DNA of 64,000 nt from Centroberyx gerrardi (taxonomy: Eukaryota; Chordata; Actinopteri; Beryciformes; Berycidae): assembly GCF_048128805.1 (NCBI RefSeq), contig NC_136005.1, positions 6,437,852 to 6,501,851 of the forward strand. The letters run 5' to 3'. Numbering within the stretch: position 1 is the first letter of the stretch; every line of letters starts with the position of its first letter. The notes under the pieces were generated by a model that saw nothing but the letters and a program-made list of their open reading frames with translations, was not told the DNA's origin and did not search any database. Below, one piece after another: positions 47,701 through 61,675 of this stretch. The position numbers were made by a program, and so were the translations under genes.

Positions 47701-50700
47701 GGTCAAATTGTAAAAATGGCTGCTGAATTTTGGAATCCACCAGCCACTGTGACCCATGGATTCCCTTGGAAAAAGTTGGGAACGATCACATCTACAGCTC
47801 TTTTTCTTCCAAATCTTAGTGGAAAATGTAGTTAGTTTTGTATTTGGTTCATTTAGGTTCACACTGATCAATTTCAGGTGAACCAGGGCTTGTAAGTAAA
47901 AGTCGCATTGACTCACAAGTAGCTTGTTTATTGAACAGAGTTTTGCTAACTTGTCATCCAGCAAGGTTAGAGATTTTGGTGGTGGGAGGAGTCAAAACAA
48001 AACTCCAGTCCCTGTAACTTTAGCTAAGGATGATGAACTTATTTGTGCTCGGCATAGTTTACCTTCTCTAGTTTTCATACTAGTGAAGAACACATGAAGA
48101 AATAGCTGATTATGAGCATCAGTCCACACTGCTGTTTGCCCTCACTTCATTTTGTTACACTAGGCTTTCCAAGCATCTGTAACTGCTTATACCCACAAAA
48201 CCTTGCATTTTGGGAATGTTTCCTGTAGTTTGTTCGAATGATATTCTCACTCCCGGAAGACAACTGAGACCCGCATTTTCAACCTTTTCAAGCATTTTCG
48301 ACCCCAGCTAAAGCAGTAAACACTCCTGAGTTTGAATAAGCCGCTCCAAACATGATCGGTGTGAACCCACCCTTAGTTTCCTGTCCTGTTAGCAAACCAC
48401 TCCCTCCTCGTAACGGTCCCCTGCTGACCTGAGAGCAGTAGTTTCACATGCTGAGGGTGAGATTTGGGAGATCCCAGCTCATTGTTCCTGGACCTACAGA
48501 GTCCCACCCTCCTCCCCCTGGATGTGACTCAGTCCCAGCCTCACTTCCCTCTGGCCTTGGAGAGGAAGGCTAGAGTTTGTGCTTTTCTTAGAATACCCCC
48601 CCCCCCCCCCCCCCCTCCTCTGCCACACAAGCACTGACACAGCCATGTTTAATCTTAAAACAACACACTTTTAATTGGGCCAATATTAAATCTTCTATTG
48701 CAAGAGCTATTTCCCCAAGATGTCAAGTAGACAGACTGTAGACAATAACAGTGGATGTCTGGTGCCTCTTAGTGAGGGCTTGGGACCTTCTTGGTTCAGG
48801 TTAGATTGAGGTCAGATATGATTACTAGACAGTTTAGTTTTGAAGAAAAAAAAGAAGAAGAGGAAGAGAAAATACCCCCCGCAAAGCTTTCTAAACTCTG
48901 TTGAGAAGTTAACTACTGATAAAATAAGCTAAAAAATATTTTTTTTTTTCTGCCAAATATCCACAGGCTCATGTCGGAAATCTAAACGACAAACATGGTG
49001 GACAACAGGGCAAAACAACAGTTGGTTTAGTTTGTGTCAATAAAGAAATAGAATAAATCTAATGAACGCAGCGCAGTGCATCTGCAACAGAATGATGCAG
49101 CGGTAACAGACTGTTCTTTGAAATGAGTGAACTTCATTAAGTGTGATCGGGGGGGAAAGTGGTTGGAGCCACTAGGGTGAATGAATGAATGGCTGCACGT
49201 AAGGGGGAAGGAGTTTGTGCCATATGGTGCGTAGTTTCACTTCTCTTTGCTTCTCAGGAGTCGTTGAGCAAGAATGAAGCTTCTGGGAAGAATCCTTGCC
49301 AGTAGGCGGATGGGTGTTTTCTAAGTTTCGTTGATTTGCACAATGATAAAAGAGAAGTGGCGTGATTGGAAGCACGGTGGTGATAGACAAAAATACAGAT
49401 TTGCACATGCGAGATTAAAAGAAACCCAAGAGCCTTCTAAAAATGTCTCACCTCATGCCAAACTAAAGAAAAAAGCAGGCCAAAACAACGGCAAAATGTG
49501 TAAGATGACAAGTAAGCGACATAAAATAAAAAAAATAAAAAACACTCATACAGAGAAAGAAATCGCAGAGGAAGTGAGAGTGTGGTATTGAGAGAGACTG
49601 TGTGTAAGCATATTCATGCGTGTTCAGAGAAAGAGTAAAGAAGTAAAGTATTACCAAGACAAGTAGGATCCTCCTCCTTGTCTCAGTAATATTTTTGACA
49701 ACTCTAACACACAGGCTGCTTACTAGGGCTGAACAATTAATCAAAATTTTATCGAAATCGCAATATGGCCTACTGCAATTTTCAAATCGCAGGAGGCGCA
49801 ATATTTGTTAAAGGCGAAATGTGTGTCAGAATACCATTTTATATTAAATATTGTCGTGCTGCAGAGATGTCCTGGCCTACACATCATATTCTACAGACTT
49901 AAGAAAACATCTTTGTTTGGTACAGATCCCTGCAAAAATCACACCATAATCATTTTAATACGTTTTTCAATGAAAATGAGAATAATGATGTAAAATTATC
50001 ATTCCCTCTAATATCGCAAATCATATCGCAATTGCAATATCAGTCAAAATAATCGCAATTAGATATTTTTTCTAAATCGTTACTCTACTTATAACAATGA
50101 TTTGCGTGGAAAAAGTGACATCTTCTCTTACATGATGCTTGTTTGCATCAAAGTAAAGCACATCATGGGTTGCCATTAAAGTTACCTCTCATCTTCTGAC
50201 CCTTGCTACCAAAATAATGTGATGTCGGAGTCTAAAATCATCTGTGTTTTCTGAAGATGGATATCTAGTGTTTTTGGAATGAAATCCTTCGTCTTTGACA
50301 GAAAGTGAAAAAGAAGTTGTAAGTTATTCTGCTCAGGCTGCAGAGGAGCGTTCAGCCTCCCTGCCACCTCCTGTGTGGGAGGGGATGGAGAACGGCCAGG
50401 GTTTGTTTGTGAGTTTACATAACCTGGAATTATCCTCGCCCCCAATGAGTCAGAAGGGAAAGAAGTGTCTGTTGTTAATTACCAAGAAATTGATATAAAC
50501 GTCTTGTTTTTCAGTGTTGGTCTTATACCCTGCAGCACCCCTCTCTAAGATTCCCAAATCTATTTTAAGCAGGAAATTTCCAGTGTTTGAATATGAAAGA
50601 ATGCCCCGAAGCAATGACTAGCACTGTTTTTTAGTTTTTCCTAATTCAAGTGTTATCTCCCTCTCACCGTTTCTTTCTCTCTCTTTCTCTTACTTTCTCT

Positions 50701-51531
50701 CTCTCTCTATACATTTCCCTCTGTGTCTCTCTCTCTCTCTCTCTGTCCGTCTGTAGCTGGTGAAGCTGTGTATTGGGATGATTGATGCCGGCAAAGCCTA
50801 CAACACAGCCAACAAACAGTTTGTCAACGGGATCCGGGAACTAGCTCAGCAGTCCACCAAAGATGAGGTCATCGAGGTAAACAAAAAAACACCCAGCTTG
50901 ATCTGCACCATAGAAACTTGATAGCATTATTACTCTTCATTATTGGACTTGTCTTGACTTACTTGACTATTGTTTTGCTTTTGCATGTTTTTTGTATCTT
51001 TACCATTGGAAATCCTCTCTAATTACAATCGTTAAGTAACGGCTAAATAGAAACCCAAGGCCGAGTAAAATGTCTGTAGAGGTCAGATGTTTCTGTTTTT
51101 TCTCACACAAGTTTTGCATGGAGAGGCCTGCACTTCCTCTCTGCCTGTGTATATTTCTCTCTTGTCTCTCTTGAGGAATGAGATTTTTAATCTTGATGCG
51201 ATTACCAGATTAAATAAAAGTTTAATGGGGAAAAAAAACAAACCCTGAGGCTGGTTAAAAATCCCGATGAAAACGTGAGCGTTGGTCCTCCGAGCCCTGC
51301 GGAGGTCAGATGTTTTGTTTTTTTTCTCATACGGGTTTTTGCATGGAGAGGCCGGCGCTTCCTCTCTGCCTTTTTGTGTATTTCCCCCAGTGCCGCTCCC
51401 CTGGGTCTGAAGTTCAGCCGCAGTGTGTATTTAGAGAGAGAATACATCAGCTGAGGAATTCTCTCCCAAAGCGCCATCGTTGCTCCAAAACGACTACGGT
51501 TTCTCGTAGCCGTACCTGCCTCACAGAAGAA

Positions 51532-51562
<31 letters not shown>

Positions 51563-54500
51563 AAGCGTGCCTGCGATCTGGCATGCAGTAGAAATATGCA
51601 TTTGACTCTTTTTATTCTTATGTAACCTCGTTTTAATTCATACCTAGCTTTGTATTGTTTGCTTCATAGACTTTTTTGTGTTTTATTATAATGTATTGTC
51701 ATTCTACGTCTAAGTGGCAGTTGTACTATTAGTATTATACTCAGACAGCGTGTCTCTGTCTCCCTGCCTTTGTTTAACAGTCGTCTTTCTCTCTCCACAG
51801 TCCAGTCTCACAAAGTTTGCCGAGAGCCTGCAGGAGATGATCAACTATCACACGGTATGACAGCGCTGCCATGTGAAACAGGATATACTGTCATTTTTCC
51901 AGTTGACAGCTGGAGGATAACAAAACACAGAGCCGGGCCGGCGGTCCGGAGCGGCTCTTTAACTGTCAGAGCTTTATTTACTGCTGGGGAGGACAACAGC
52001 AAGTCTAGAGGACGGAGGAAGTGGGGTTTGTGAGTGGAGGGGTTGCTAGTTTGAAGCTGGGAAGGGGAAAGTGAACGAGAAACTGCTGTTGAGGTGCCTT
52101 TGAGCAAGGCACTTAACCCCCCAACTCCTCCAGTAGAGCTGCTCAGTGTTGCTGAAAATGTGCCCAGCAAACTCTTCCCTTCATAAATAATGGTTAAAAG
52201 AGTGTTTTCGGCCCCTGGAAGGTGTGTTGTTTTTTTTCCAACCATCACTGGGATCTCAACATAGCTTGGGGATTTCTTGTCATGTAAAAAAAAAACCCAA
52301 AAAAACAAACCAAACTGTAAAAATAACCCATCTCCTGTCTATAAAGTCCATGTTACAGAGAGAGAGGTTTCCTGTCTTGTAAAACACATCCCCTACCTCC
52401 AGTGTTATGGAGTGTTTACCCGCTGGAACCAAAACCAAACGTTACCAAGATAAACATTGCCGTGTAGAACTTTTTACAACTTGGTCGTCGTCCCGGAGAT
52501 CGCTGAAATACAAGGGAGAAGCTTTGTAGGTTTGAGTCAGGGTATTAGAGTTATTCTGGTTGCAGGTTTTACAGTGTGGTCTTCCACTGCACAAATGTGA
52601 CGCCAGATACATCCCTTCTTATTCGGATTTACATCCTCCCTTGTCCCCCCAAACTCTCCAAGAAGCCCAGGATCCAGCCTGAGACATTAACTGATTTTAG
52701 TGGCCTTTTTTTCCCGCAAGTCCCCTCATTAGCCTCCCTGACTTGTCCCATAAATCCTAAGGTGGGCCTGAGATTGACAGTCAACAAGTTTATCCCCTTA
52801 TTAGTGTCCTAGAATAGTCCCTTAAACACTCAAAGGAGCCTCAGGGTGAGCTGGAGGTTGTGACTCTACAGTGGAAGTTGACCCTTGTTATGCTGTGTCT
52901 CTGTTAGCTCTGTGTAGCACGTTTGGGGGCGAGCTTCCAGCAAGCATTTCATGGATGTCAACATGCAGGAGGCGGCGAAGTCCAAAGTCAATATAATATG
53001 GCACAAAATATATTATGGCAGGGTAAATTAATTAAAACGGCTTTGGAAACAGTTTTGAAGTGATATCAGAAAGATATTTAGGTCCCGATTTCACAAAACA
53101 ATGCAGGTAGCAGCTATGAACGACTAAAGATGTTTTAACTTTCATTTTGGTGCTATATTTACAGTTGTAACCCAATAGTTTTCAACATTTGCTGCAGACC
53201 GTTGTATTAACATCTATTCAGTTGGTTTGTGTCTCCCATTGATTAGGCAGCTGTCCCAGGAACGTCAGGATTTGGAAATAATAAGTATATCACGTCCACC
53301 TTGAATTTGCATTTAGTTTCAGTAGTAGAGTAAGAGAAGAGAATAGCAAAATAAATAGAAAGACAATTGACAGTTTCGTTGTTGTTCTTCCAAACTTTTC
53401 ATTTTTTGAAACCGATACATTTAATATTGCTGCTAGCTATTAAAGCTGAATGCTGTGCAAAACTTTTCCCACAATATGAAGTGAAAAAAGTACTCGGGAG
53501 AGGATTAAATCTTACATGTCTATTTACAACCTGTTCATCCCCTATGAGGGAGTTTTTTGGGTAGTTTTTTTTCAGGTTTGGTCAGGTTTTAAACACGGTC
53601 TCGGTTGTAGCGTTGAGCCAGACGGTGACATTGCAAAGCTAAACCCCGGTCAGTGAAGACGAGGTATATGTCTTCTCAACTAGCACCCTAAATTCCACAG
53701 GAGCCACAGGGTGGGCGGGAGACTGTGACTCGACAGTGGAGACTTTCTTCCCTAAGTCCCCTTATTAGCTTCCTAGACCAGTCCCCTAAAAGCCTCAAGG
53801 AGCCACAGTGCGGGGCCTGACACCGTGACTCAACAGCGGAGACTGCGGTCGCGTCAGCTGACTGCCGGATAAGTTTTTGCCACTCAGCGATCTTCAAGCA
53901 CATGATCCATTCAAGCACAGTGCTCAATCTGTTTGTCACCGGTCGCCCATCGCAGCCACACTGCTCGTATTGTGTCGTTGGCTCTGAAATCAGACTGATG
54001 TGACCCCGTTTAGAGAGAGGGGGCTTTTGCTGATGGCTTGTTTTTAAGGAAGCATGCAGGTTAATAAGGGTATGACTCACTAACGAGAATAAGCACATCA
54101 CGTCATTTCTCTGCTTATGTTTATGCCTTTATGAGGGGAATTTACAAAGTCAGCCTGTTTGTGTAAATTTAGCTGCATTTACTTTTGCTAAATTACACCC
54201 TGTGATGTTAAGAAACACCCTGGTATGCGGAGGTGCTGAATGCTGACTTGCAGAAAAACCCTGCAGCCTGGAAATTGAATCTTTTATCCAACATTTGTTG
54301 CTTTCGTACAGAAGCGCCTACCAGATGTGAAATGCTTGAATTGTGGGACTTGTAGAGGGAAGCTCTTTTGCTAAGCAGATGAAAGAAGTAATCGCCCTTT
54401 CTTTCTTCACAGATATTGTTTGATCAGGCCCAGAGATCAATCAAGACCCAGCTTCAAACGTTTGTCAAAGAGTGAGTATCGATTGAGCACAGATTGATAA

Positions 54501-57207
54501 AGTGGGCAATATCTCCGAGCACTTTCAGCTTTTGAAGAGTGGCCTAAATTCACTTTTTTTTCCTGTAATCTCTCTGTAAGTAGGAGCAAAAGCACATTTA
54601 CATTTTAGGGATTTAGCTGACGCTTTTATCCCGACCGACTTACAATGAGGAACATTGGAAGTATTTGAGGTGAACAAAGAAAACTTTCCATTCAAATCCA
54701 TGTCAGAGGAATAAAGTGTCTACTGCTGAACAGAAACTGCTAAATAAGCATATAGGAACCAGAAGTGAAGATGACCAAGGCCCTTTTCACTTTTACATAA
54801 AACATTAATTCATTTATTAACAAAACTGACTTATTTCAGCCACCTACTTTGACGCCAATGCAGTACTTTGGCCAAAATGCATCACTCTCTTAAATTTGTT
54901 TTTCAATTGTCAAATGGAACAATGCAAGGTTAATAAAGGCCTTTAATAATGTATATGTGTGTGTAATGTGCTTCTTATTCTTAATGCATTTCTCAACAAA
55001 TGCAAATCTTAATGTGCTTCAACAAAAAGAAAATGAACAATTAGAAACAAGTAGTACAAGTAGGAAGAGGAGAGAAAAATAGTGTCGTTTTCTTGTCATG
55101 TTGTGAATTGCATTGGCAGTCCCATCACTGCCTTCCAATCACTGCTTTTTATTTCATGTATTTCCCAGTAGCTGCTCTTTAATCTTCATTGGTTTAAGCG
55201 TATAGCATGATAAGACCCTGACAAATATCCCACTGATGATAACATACTGGCTGAGAGGGAGAAAGCCTACTCTCATTGAAAACATGAATATGAATGAGAA
55301 GCTCGGGGGGGTGTTGCATATCTGATGTGTAGTAAGACGGGGCATTTGAGGACGCTTGTAAAAAGCAATTAGTATCGTCAATAATATTTTCCCATTCAAA
55401 TCTAGTTTCAGACCGCCTAATACAGCGTTGCATTCCAGACGGCTTGTACGAGAGCGGAAAGCCGTGGGGGCTTCTGGTTTATTTCATTATTAAGGATTAG
55501 CCGTCTTTGCCCCCGGCGCAGAAGGGCTAAACACCCACATCAGCAGCACCCGGGCTTCTCGGGGAATGCTGGGAAGCATGTTCCCTCACAATTACTCACT
55601 GCCTCGTTGCACTTAAATGTGACTTAATCTCACTTAGAGTAAACGCACCAAGGAACAGAGCCGGAGGACTCGTACTTTGTCCTCCTCAAAATAAGTGGTT
55701 ACCTTCCTGTGTCATTTAAACTGACATGGCAGTTTTGGCAAATAGTTTTGTTTGTTTAAACCCTCATTTCATTTCCGGATGAGTGAAATCACCACTGACC
55801 CTTGTGTGTTCATACTGTCACCTGACCTTATTTTTGCTATTTCATAACCAGAGATAACCTTGCTTCCTTTTACATGCCACCTTTCACCTCACAAGATTGT
55901 CGAAAACAAATTGTGGAAATGTCTTATTTGACCTCGGTCGGGGAATTTCTCAAAACCCGTGCAAGTTTCTCCCTCAATTGTGTAAAAGCGCCATCGTGCT
56001 TTAGATATTTGCTGCACCATCTGGTGATAGCTCCAAACAGTTAACAACAACTTATCACTTCAATACAAGTAGTAGATCTGCTCAGGATTAGTTGCTGAAA
56101 AACTTAATTCATCAAACCTGTATTCATTACATTCTAATGAAACTAGGAGGAGCTTTATATTTCTTTTTTAACTTGATTTTAACAGACTTTGTTTCCCCTT
56201 TTGTGAATCCTTATTCATTACTTACCCGCATATTTAATAAATACCTAAACAATTAACACATTCCCTCATTAGGCTGAAATTTAATAAGTGTTTCTCTATT
56301 AATCTCTGTCGTCTCCCTTCCCCGGCCAGAGACCTGCGCAAGTTCAAAGAGGCCAAGAAGCAGTTTGACAAGGTGAGCGAGGAGAAGGAGGCGGCGCTGA
56401 CCAAGAACGCCCAGGCTCCCCGCAACAAGCAGCACGAGGTGGAGGAGGCCACCAACATCCTCACCGCCACGCGCAAGTGCTTCCGACACATCGTCCTCGA
56501 CTACGTCTTACAGGTACAGCGCTTCACCCAGGGATTCAAATCTCAGCGCTCTTGGTGTGGATTAGTAATGAACAAAAGTCAAAATTACAACATTTACTAC
56601 TGAAAGTTTTTAAATCGGAAGAGGTCAGTTTGCTTCTTGAGGGAAAAATATGATGGCAAGGTATTCTTGTGTTGTGCAGAATCCCTTGCCCGCAAATCAC
56701 ATTACATGTCAGAGATAATCTTTTATTTTATTCAACCTAGTAGATCCTAAGCATTAGCATGTCCATATGTTGTGTTGTTTTTTTTTTACTCTTACATGCT
56801 TCAATCATCAAACAATAAATTCTGTTCCTTTAGGTGTGGAACAATATGAAACTGAAATATGGATAAATATAGATAGCTAAAATGCAGAAAGCAAACAGGC
56901 TTCTATATAAAGCAGATGTCAAGTACGGTATGTATCTGGTCACTCTGGGACAACATGGGTTAAGATATAGAACATAACATACTGAGTCAAGCTGAGAATG
57001 CTGATGTGGCACAGCAGAGACCGAACCACAGCTGTGTTTAATTCTGTTGCATTCAATGTGAAACACCCAAACTCATCCACCCATCATGCTCCTATCGACT
57101 GCTTCAGAATGGATTTAGCTACGTAGTGGTAGCAGTGGAGACAGCAGTAGTGTAGTAGTAGCAGTAGCAATAGAAGCAGTAATAGTAGAAGTAGTAGTAG
57201 TAATGGC

Positions 57208-57245
<38 letters not shown>

Positions 57246-60200
57246 CAGCAGCAGCACTAACAGTAGCAATAGCAATAGTAATGGCAGCTGCAGAAGTAGT
57301 AGTAGTACTAGCAGCAGAAGCAGTAGCAGTAGTAGTAGCAGTAGTAATAGTAGTGGTAGTAGTAGTAGTAGTGGTAGTAGTAATAGTAGTGGTAGTAGTA
57401 GTAGTAGCAGTAGTAATAGTAGTGGTAGTAGTAATAGTAGCAGTAGTAGTGGTCAAAGTGGGTAATGGCAGTTGTTGGTTTTGATCATTCCTCATGGGTA
57501 AAGTGGTTTTCCCGTAGATTCTTTCCCTACCACAAATAACATCTGAGTACACAACACTGACCTTTGTGATTTCAGTTAAAAAGGCAAAAAAAAGAAATGG
57601 TCATTTCAATTTTTTTAAATGGGCCTATAAAGTAGTACATTTACATTTTCATATCTTTAAAGTGATTTAAGTGCTTGAGTGCAGAATAAGCATTAATTAT
57701 TGAGGTCAGCAACATTAAAAGAAGTAAAGAGTGCATGGAACGGTCAGAGCCATAGTGCCATGACAGTAGTTGTAACAAAATGTTCCTTCGACCCAAGAAC
57801 CATGATGTTTTGATAAAGTGCTCGGAAGAGAAATAACAGCTGAAGAGAAAAAGAAGATGTCTGTTTAAACCGGACAGGATAAGTTCAGAACAAGTAGAGG
57901 AGGAAGGAAGGAGGACGAGGAAGTAAAGAGACGATTCATGTGAAGTGACTAAACTTTTTTTTTTTAATTCAGTTTAAACCCCTCAGGAGTAGACTGACTT
58001 GTTACAGGTGACATATTTTCTGTAGGTGGTATAATGAGACGAGGAGCGTATGTAAAGTCTGACATTTTAAGAAGAGTTTTGTTCCAACTTGACATATTCA
58101 CCAATTGAAACTAAAAAACGCATGCATACTCTTACAGAATAATTGCTGACATCAAAGTGAGGCATATTTTGTAGTTGGTATTACAGTTATGAGTCATCTT
58201 AGGACCTTTGCTTGCAAAATAGCAACGTTTTTAAGTAGAGAATCATCTGTGTTTGTGAAAGATTGACCACATTTTTTTCCAAACTGGATATATATCAAAA
58301 CCCTGCATATCTTTTGCTCAAATATTTCCCTTCTTCCTGTATAAATACTCAAACCGGTCTAGCGGAGAAGACCTCAAGGTCCAATTAATCTGAAGGCCTG
58401 TTCTTGTCAAAGCCAGACAGTGTATGTGTTAAATCCCGATGGCTTCTCTGACCTCTCGCAGTAGAAACTCTGGCCATGTATCACTGAATACATCAGCAGA
58501 GCCCCTGGTTTCCCCCGAGGCTGCTGCAGTACTGATGAATGCGCCATGCTTTCCGATAAGGGAGCCGCCAGCCAAAGCTGTGTTATTAGATCTATCTCAA
58601 AGGAAGGGAAAATGCTGTATGTGGAGTGTTTGCTCCAAAATGAGCTAGGGGGGGTGGGAAAAGAAATGTACTCATGTTTCACAAGTCTGGTGGTCCTTTG
58701 CATTGGCCTTCTGCTTCATCAGCCTCTTTCATAAAATGGGGCCTGGCTGTGAGAAATTAGTTGAGTTTTTATCTCGCCTGTTAGTCTGCTCATAGGAAAT
58801 CTATAAGCTGATTTAAGTGGGCCCTCCCCCCTTTAAGAAGTTCCACATTGGCTAGTGTTGTCAGCACTTTTCAAAATCCAGCTGACCTCTGCAACTGCAG
58901 CTTGTAGGAAACATTTGAGACGGATTTTAGCTTCAATTTCCTTTTTTCTTTTTTTGTTCTTCTTTTTAGATTGTTTTTGTGGCATTTTTGCTTAATTATA
59001 TAGCGTACACTTGACAGCGACAGGCAAGATGGTAGAGAGAGAGGATGATATATGAGAGAGGTTATGAGCCAGACTTACATTCACGACATTGTAAGAACGT
59101 AGTTATATCTGTTGTCCCGCGCTGTGCCACGTAGTGCCCAGATCATGAAGCACTGCACACAGGGAGGAGAGCAGAGAAATACATCAGAGGCTCATGGACT
59201 TTATTATCCCTTAACGGAAGATCTGCCGGTCGACTGCAGCAAAAAACAGGATGTGAATCTAATACAATGGAAAACAACAGATGATGCAGTAAAACAGATA
59301 ATACAGTTATGTACTGTTCTGTACTCAGCCTCACAGACGAGTCACCCACCCATTCATCAGTGCTCACCCTCAGCACCCCCCCCCCCCACCCCCCGCCATA
59401 CACACCAATGCCTATAATCTGCACACACTCATTCACACCAAAAACTAGAGACACAGCAATCTCTCATTAGAAATAAATGGGGGTTGTATGTCTACAAAAC
59501 GGCAAATAAACCTGAAAAATCCCATCCCTGAACATGATTTTACGATAATGCCAAAAGCTTGTTCAGACTCTGTTTCCTTACAGTCCTACAAGTCGGGTGG
59601 GAAATTACCACCAATTACCAGCCAAGTGCTAGTAAATTTTGGCTGTGGTTGGTGAGTTTGTTTACTTTGTCAGGCACTTTGCCAGTTAACCAGCCATCAT
59701 TTGGAGGCGCTACTCAAGTTAAAACAACTAATTGGCTGTAAAATAGCGCAAGTGGCTTGTAAATGTTGCGATGTACAAGCCGCTGTGGCTGGAAGACAAA
59801 GAAGTACGTTTCCTGCCCAGGGGATCAGGCATTTGCCATTAGAGGAAATTAGGTTAGCAAAGTCAGTGTCTTTTCAACCACTTCTTTTATAGACTGGCCT
59901 TCATATGTAATTGTTTCTCATGTTTTTAATCTTTTGTTGGTGTCCTTATTGTGTGTTCTGTGATTTGTTTCTCACTTTATGTAAAGCACTTTTATAAACG
60001 CTGGTTTTAGAAAAGCGCTATATAAATATAGTTGCTGCTGCTTCTTCTTCTGCTGCTTCTTCTGCTTCTGCTGCTTCTTCTTCTGCTTCTGCTGCTTCTT
60101 CTTCTGCTTCATCTGCTGCTGCTTCTTCTCCTCCTCCGGATTTCCTTGGCCTAGGCGGTGATGTCACCAGTGTGCTTGGTTTTGCTTGGGGGAAAAAGGG

Positions 60201-60925
60201 AGGTGAAAACTCCCTGAAATGAAATTACAAACCTCCAGAAACAAATATAATCATGTAATAATGTGATACTTTTATTGATCCTCGTGGGTAGGGAAATTCC
60301 CTTTCTGCTTGCACCCCTTCCACAGGGAGGTCAGAGGTCAGGGACGGCTACAGAACAGCAGCCTTGGAGCTGGTAGGGGATTCATTGTGTTGCTCAAAGA
60401 CACTTCAGCAGGGTGGTTTCTTAAACTTAAGCCCTCCGGTGAAAGCGTGATCTCCCTGCTCGCTACGCCTCTCTTCTGCCCGCAAAAGTAAAAACCAATA
60501 GACCCCGCGTTCATCCCTGAGAATGAAGCAGAGACTTGAAATGCATTGAGAAGCAAACCAAACCCATCTGCCACGCCCGGTCAGCGGCTCGGCCGGCACA
60601 CAGAACTCATTAGTTCCTGTCAGTCGTGATGAAGCCGGCTAGCGTCTGTGTCTCTGTTTACGAGCCGCCATGACTTATCCCCGCTCTCTGTGACGTTAAC
60701 CTAAGCTGACCTCCCAGGCCAGACTAGCTGTGGGATGTTAATTAGCTCTGGAAGGGAAGGAAGAGCCTGCCACACACACACACACACACGCAAACACACA
60801 AAGGCACACACACACACACTGTTCTTCTCTTAAATAACACATGCGCATGCTTAGATCTGAGCTCACTCTCTGTCTCCGTTTCTGTCTCTTGCTCTCACTC
60901 CCTCTCCCTAACACACACACATGTA

Positions 60926-60962
<37 letters not shown>

Positions 60963-61626
60963 GAGGCTACAGTGCAGCAGGCTGTGTAGATGGTAGGTGG
61001 GACAGGCAGTGGGTCAAACTTGAGACAAAGGGCTCCCCCTGGTGTCAGGACGAGGCGCTGCCGTCCAGTAATGTTTTGGGGTGACAGTGTGATTATTCAA
61101 CTTCACTGCTTCTCATTTCACGCTTGTCTGCTTTCTTTCATTTGCCTTTTTCTCATGCGCAGTTTTTCCGTTTCATCTCTAGAATCTTATCTTGTGGTTC
61201 TCTGTTGCTCTCTCTCGCTTTTCTTTCTCGCTTTATGTCTTTCTCTCTGTTGTTGTAAGCTGTTTTTAGTTTAGATTTCCTCAGTTTTGTTTTCACAAGT
61301 TTCATTAATGAGCATCAAAAGTCAAAATCTCTCTCTCGCTCTCCTTGTCTCCCTCTCTCTCCATTCCAGATCAACGTGCTACAATCCAAGAGAAGATCGG
61401 AAATCCTGAAATCGGTAAATATCTTCCTCCAACCACCTGAGACGACAGTATGAACATGGGAGGGTCGATGCGGCGGCCATATTGTCTTTCTGATTAATCA
61501 GCGTGTCACTGTCTTCTCCACAGATGCTGTCCTTCATGTACGCCCACCTGACCTTCTTCCACCAAGGCTACGACCTCTTCAGCGAACTGCAACCTCTTAT
61601 GAAACAGCTGGGGGGCCAGGTACAGG

Positions 61627-61675
<49 letters not shown>

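Larger units (their letters stand above)
47228..50756 (+). other. acap2: acap2 intron 2 (3.5 kb)
   Basis: Contains a SINE fragment (about 47290-47395), an 'accagcca' family copy (47590-47770), a 21-base C run near 48595, a truncated MITE (49724-50082) and a CT-rich tract before exon 3. Confidence 0.88.
50877..51800 (+). other. acap2: acap2 intron 3 (0.9 kb)
   Basis: Contains a 100-base segment repeated in diverged form (agatgtttctgttttttctc with gcatggagaggcctgcactt near 51085 and agatgttttgttttttttct with gcatggagaggccggcgctt near 51308) and a GT run at 51534-51560. Confidence 0.85.
51855..54412 (+). other. acap2: acap2 intron 4 (2.6 kb)
   Basis: Contains a SINE (about 52025-52200) and a set of four related direct-repeat units at 52722-52880 and 53683-53850. 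Otherwise AT-rich intron DNA with no further exon. Confidence 0.85.
56514..61369 (+). other. acap2: acap2 intron 6 (4.9 kb)
   Basis: Contains a 340-bp (TAG)n array, an 'accagcca' copy (59585-59830), a LINE-like 3' end with a CTG/CTT microsatellite tail (59893-60138), a reversed SINE fragment (about 60360-60420), and CA clusters (60772-60815, 60909-60958). No exon recognised. Confidence 0.88.

Noticed and set aside
49331..49591. Lysine-rich 86-residue frame
   Set aside because: A-rich low-complexity sequence in an intron with no recognisable domain or splice context.
57084..57552. Long frames of poly-Leu, poly-Val and poly-Thr
   Set aside because: They are translations of the (AGT)n array in different phases, not proteins.
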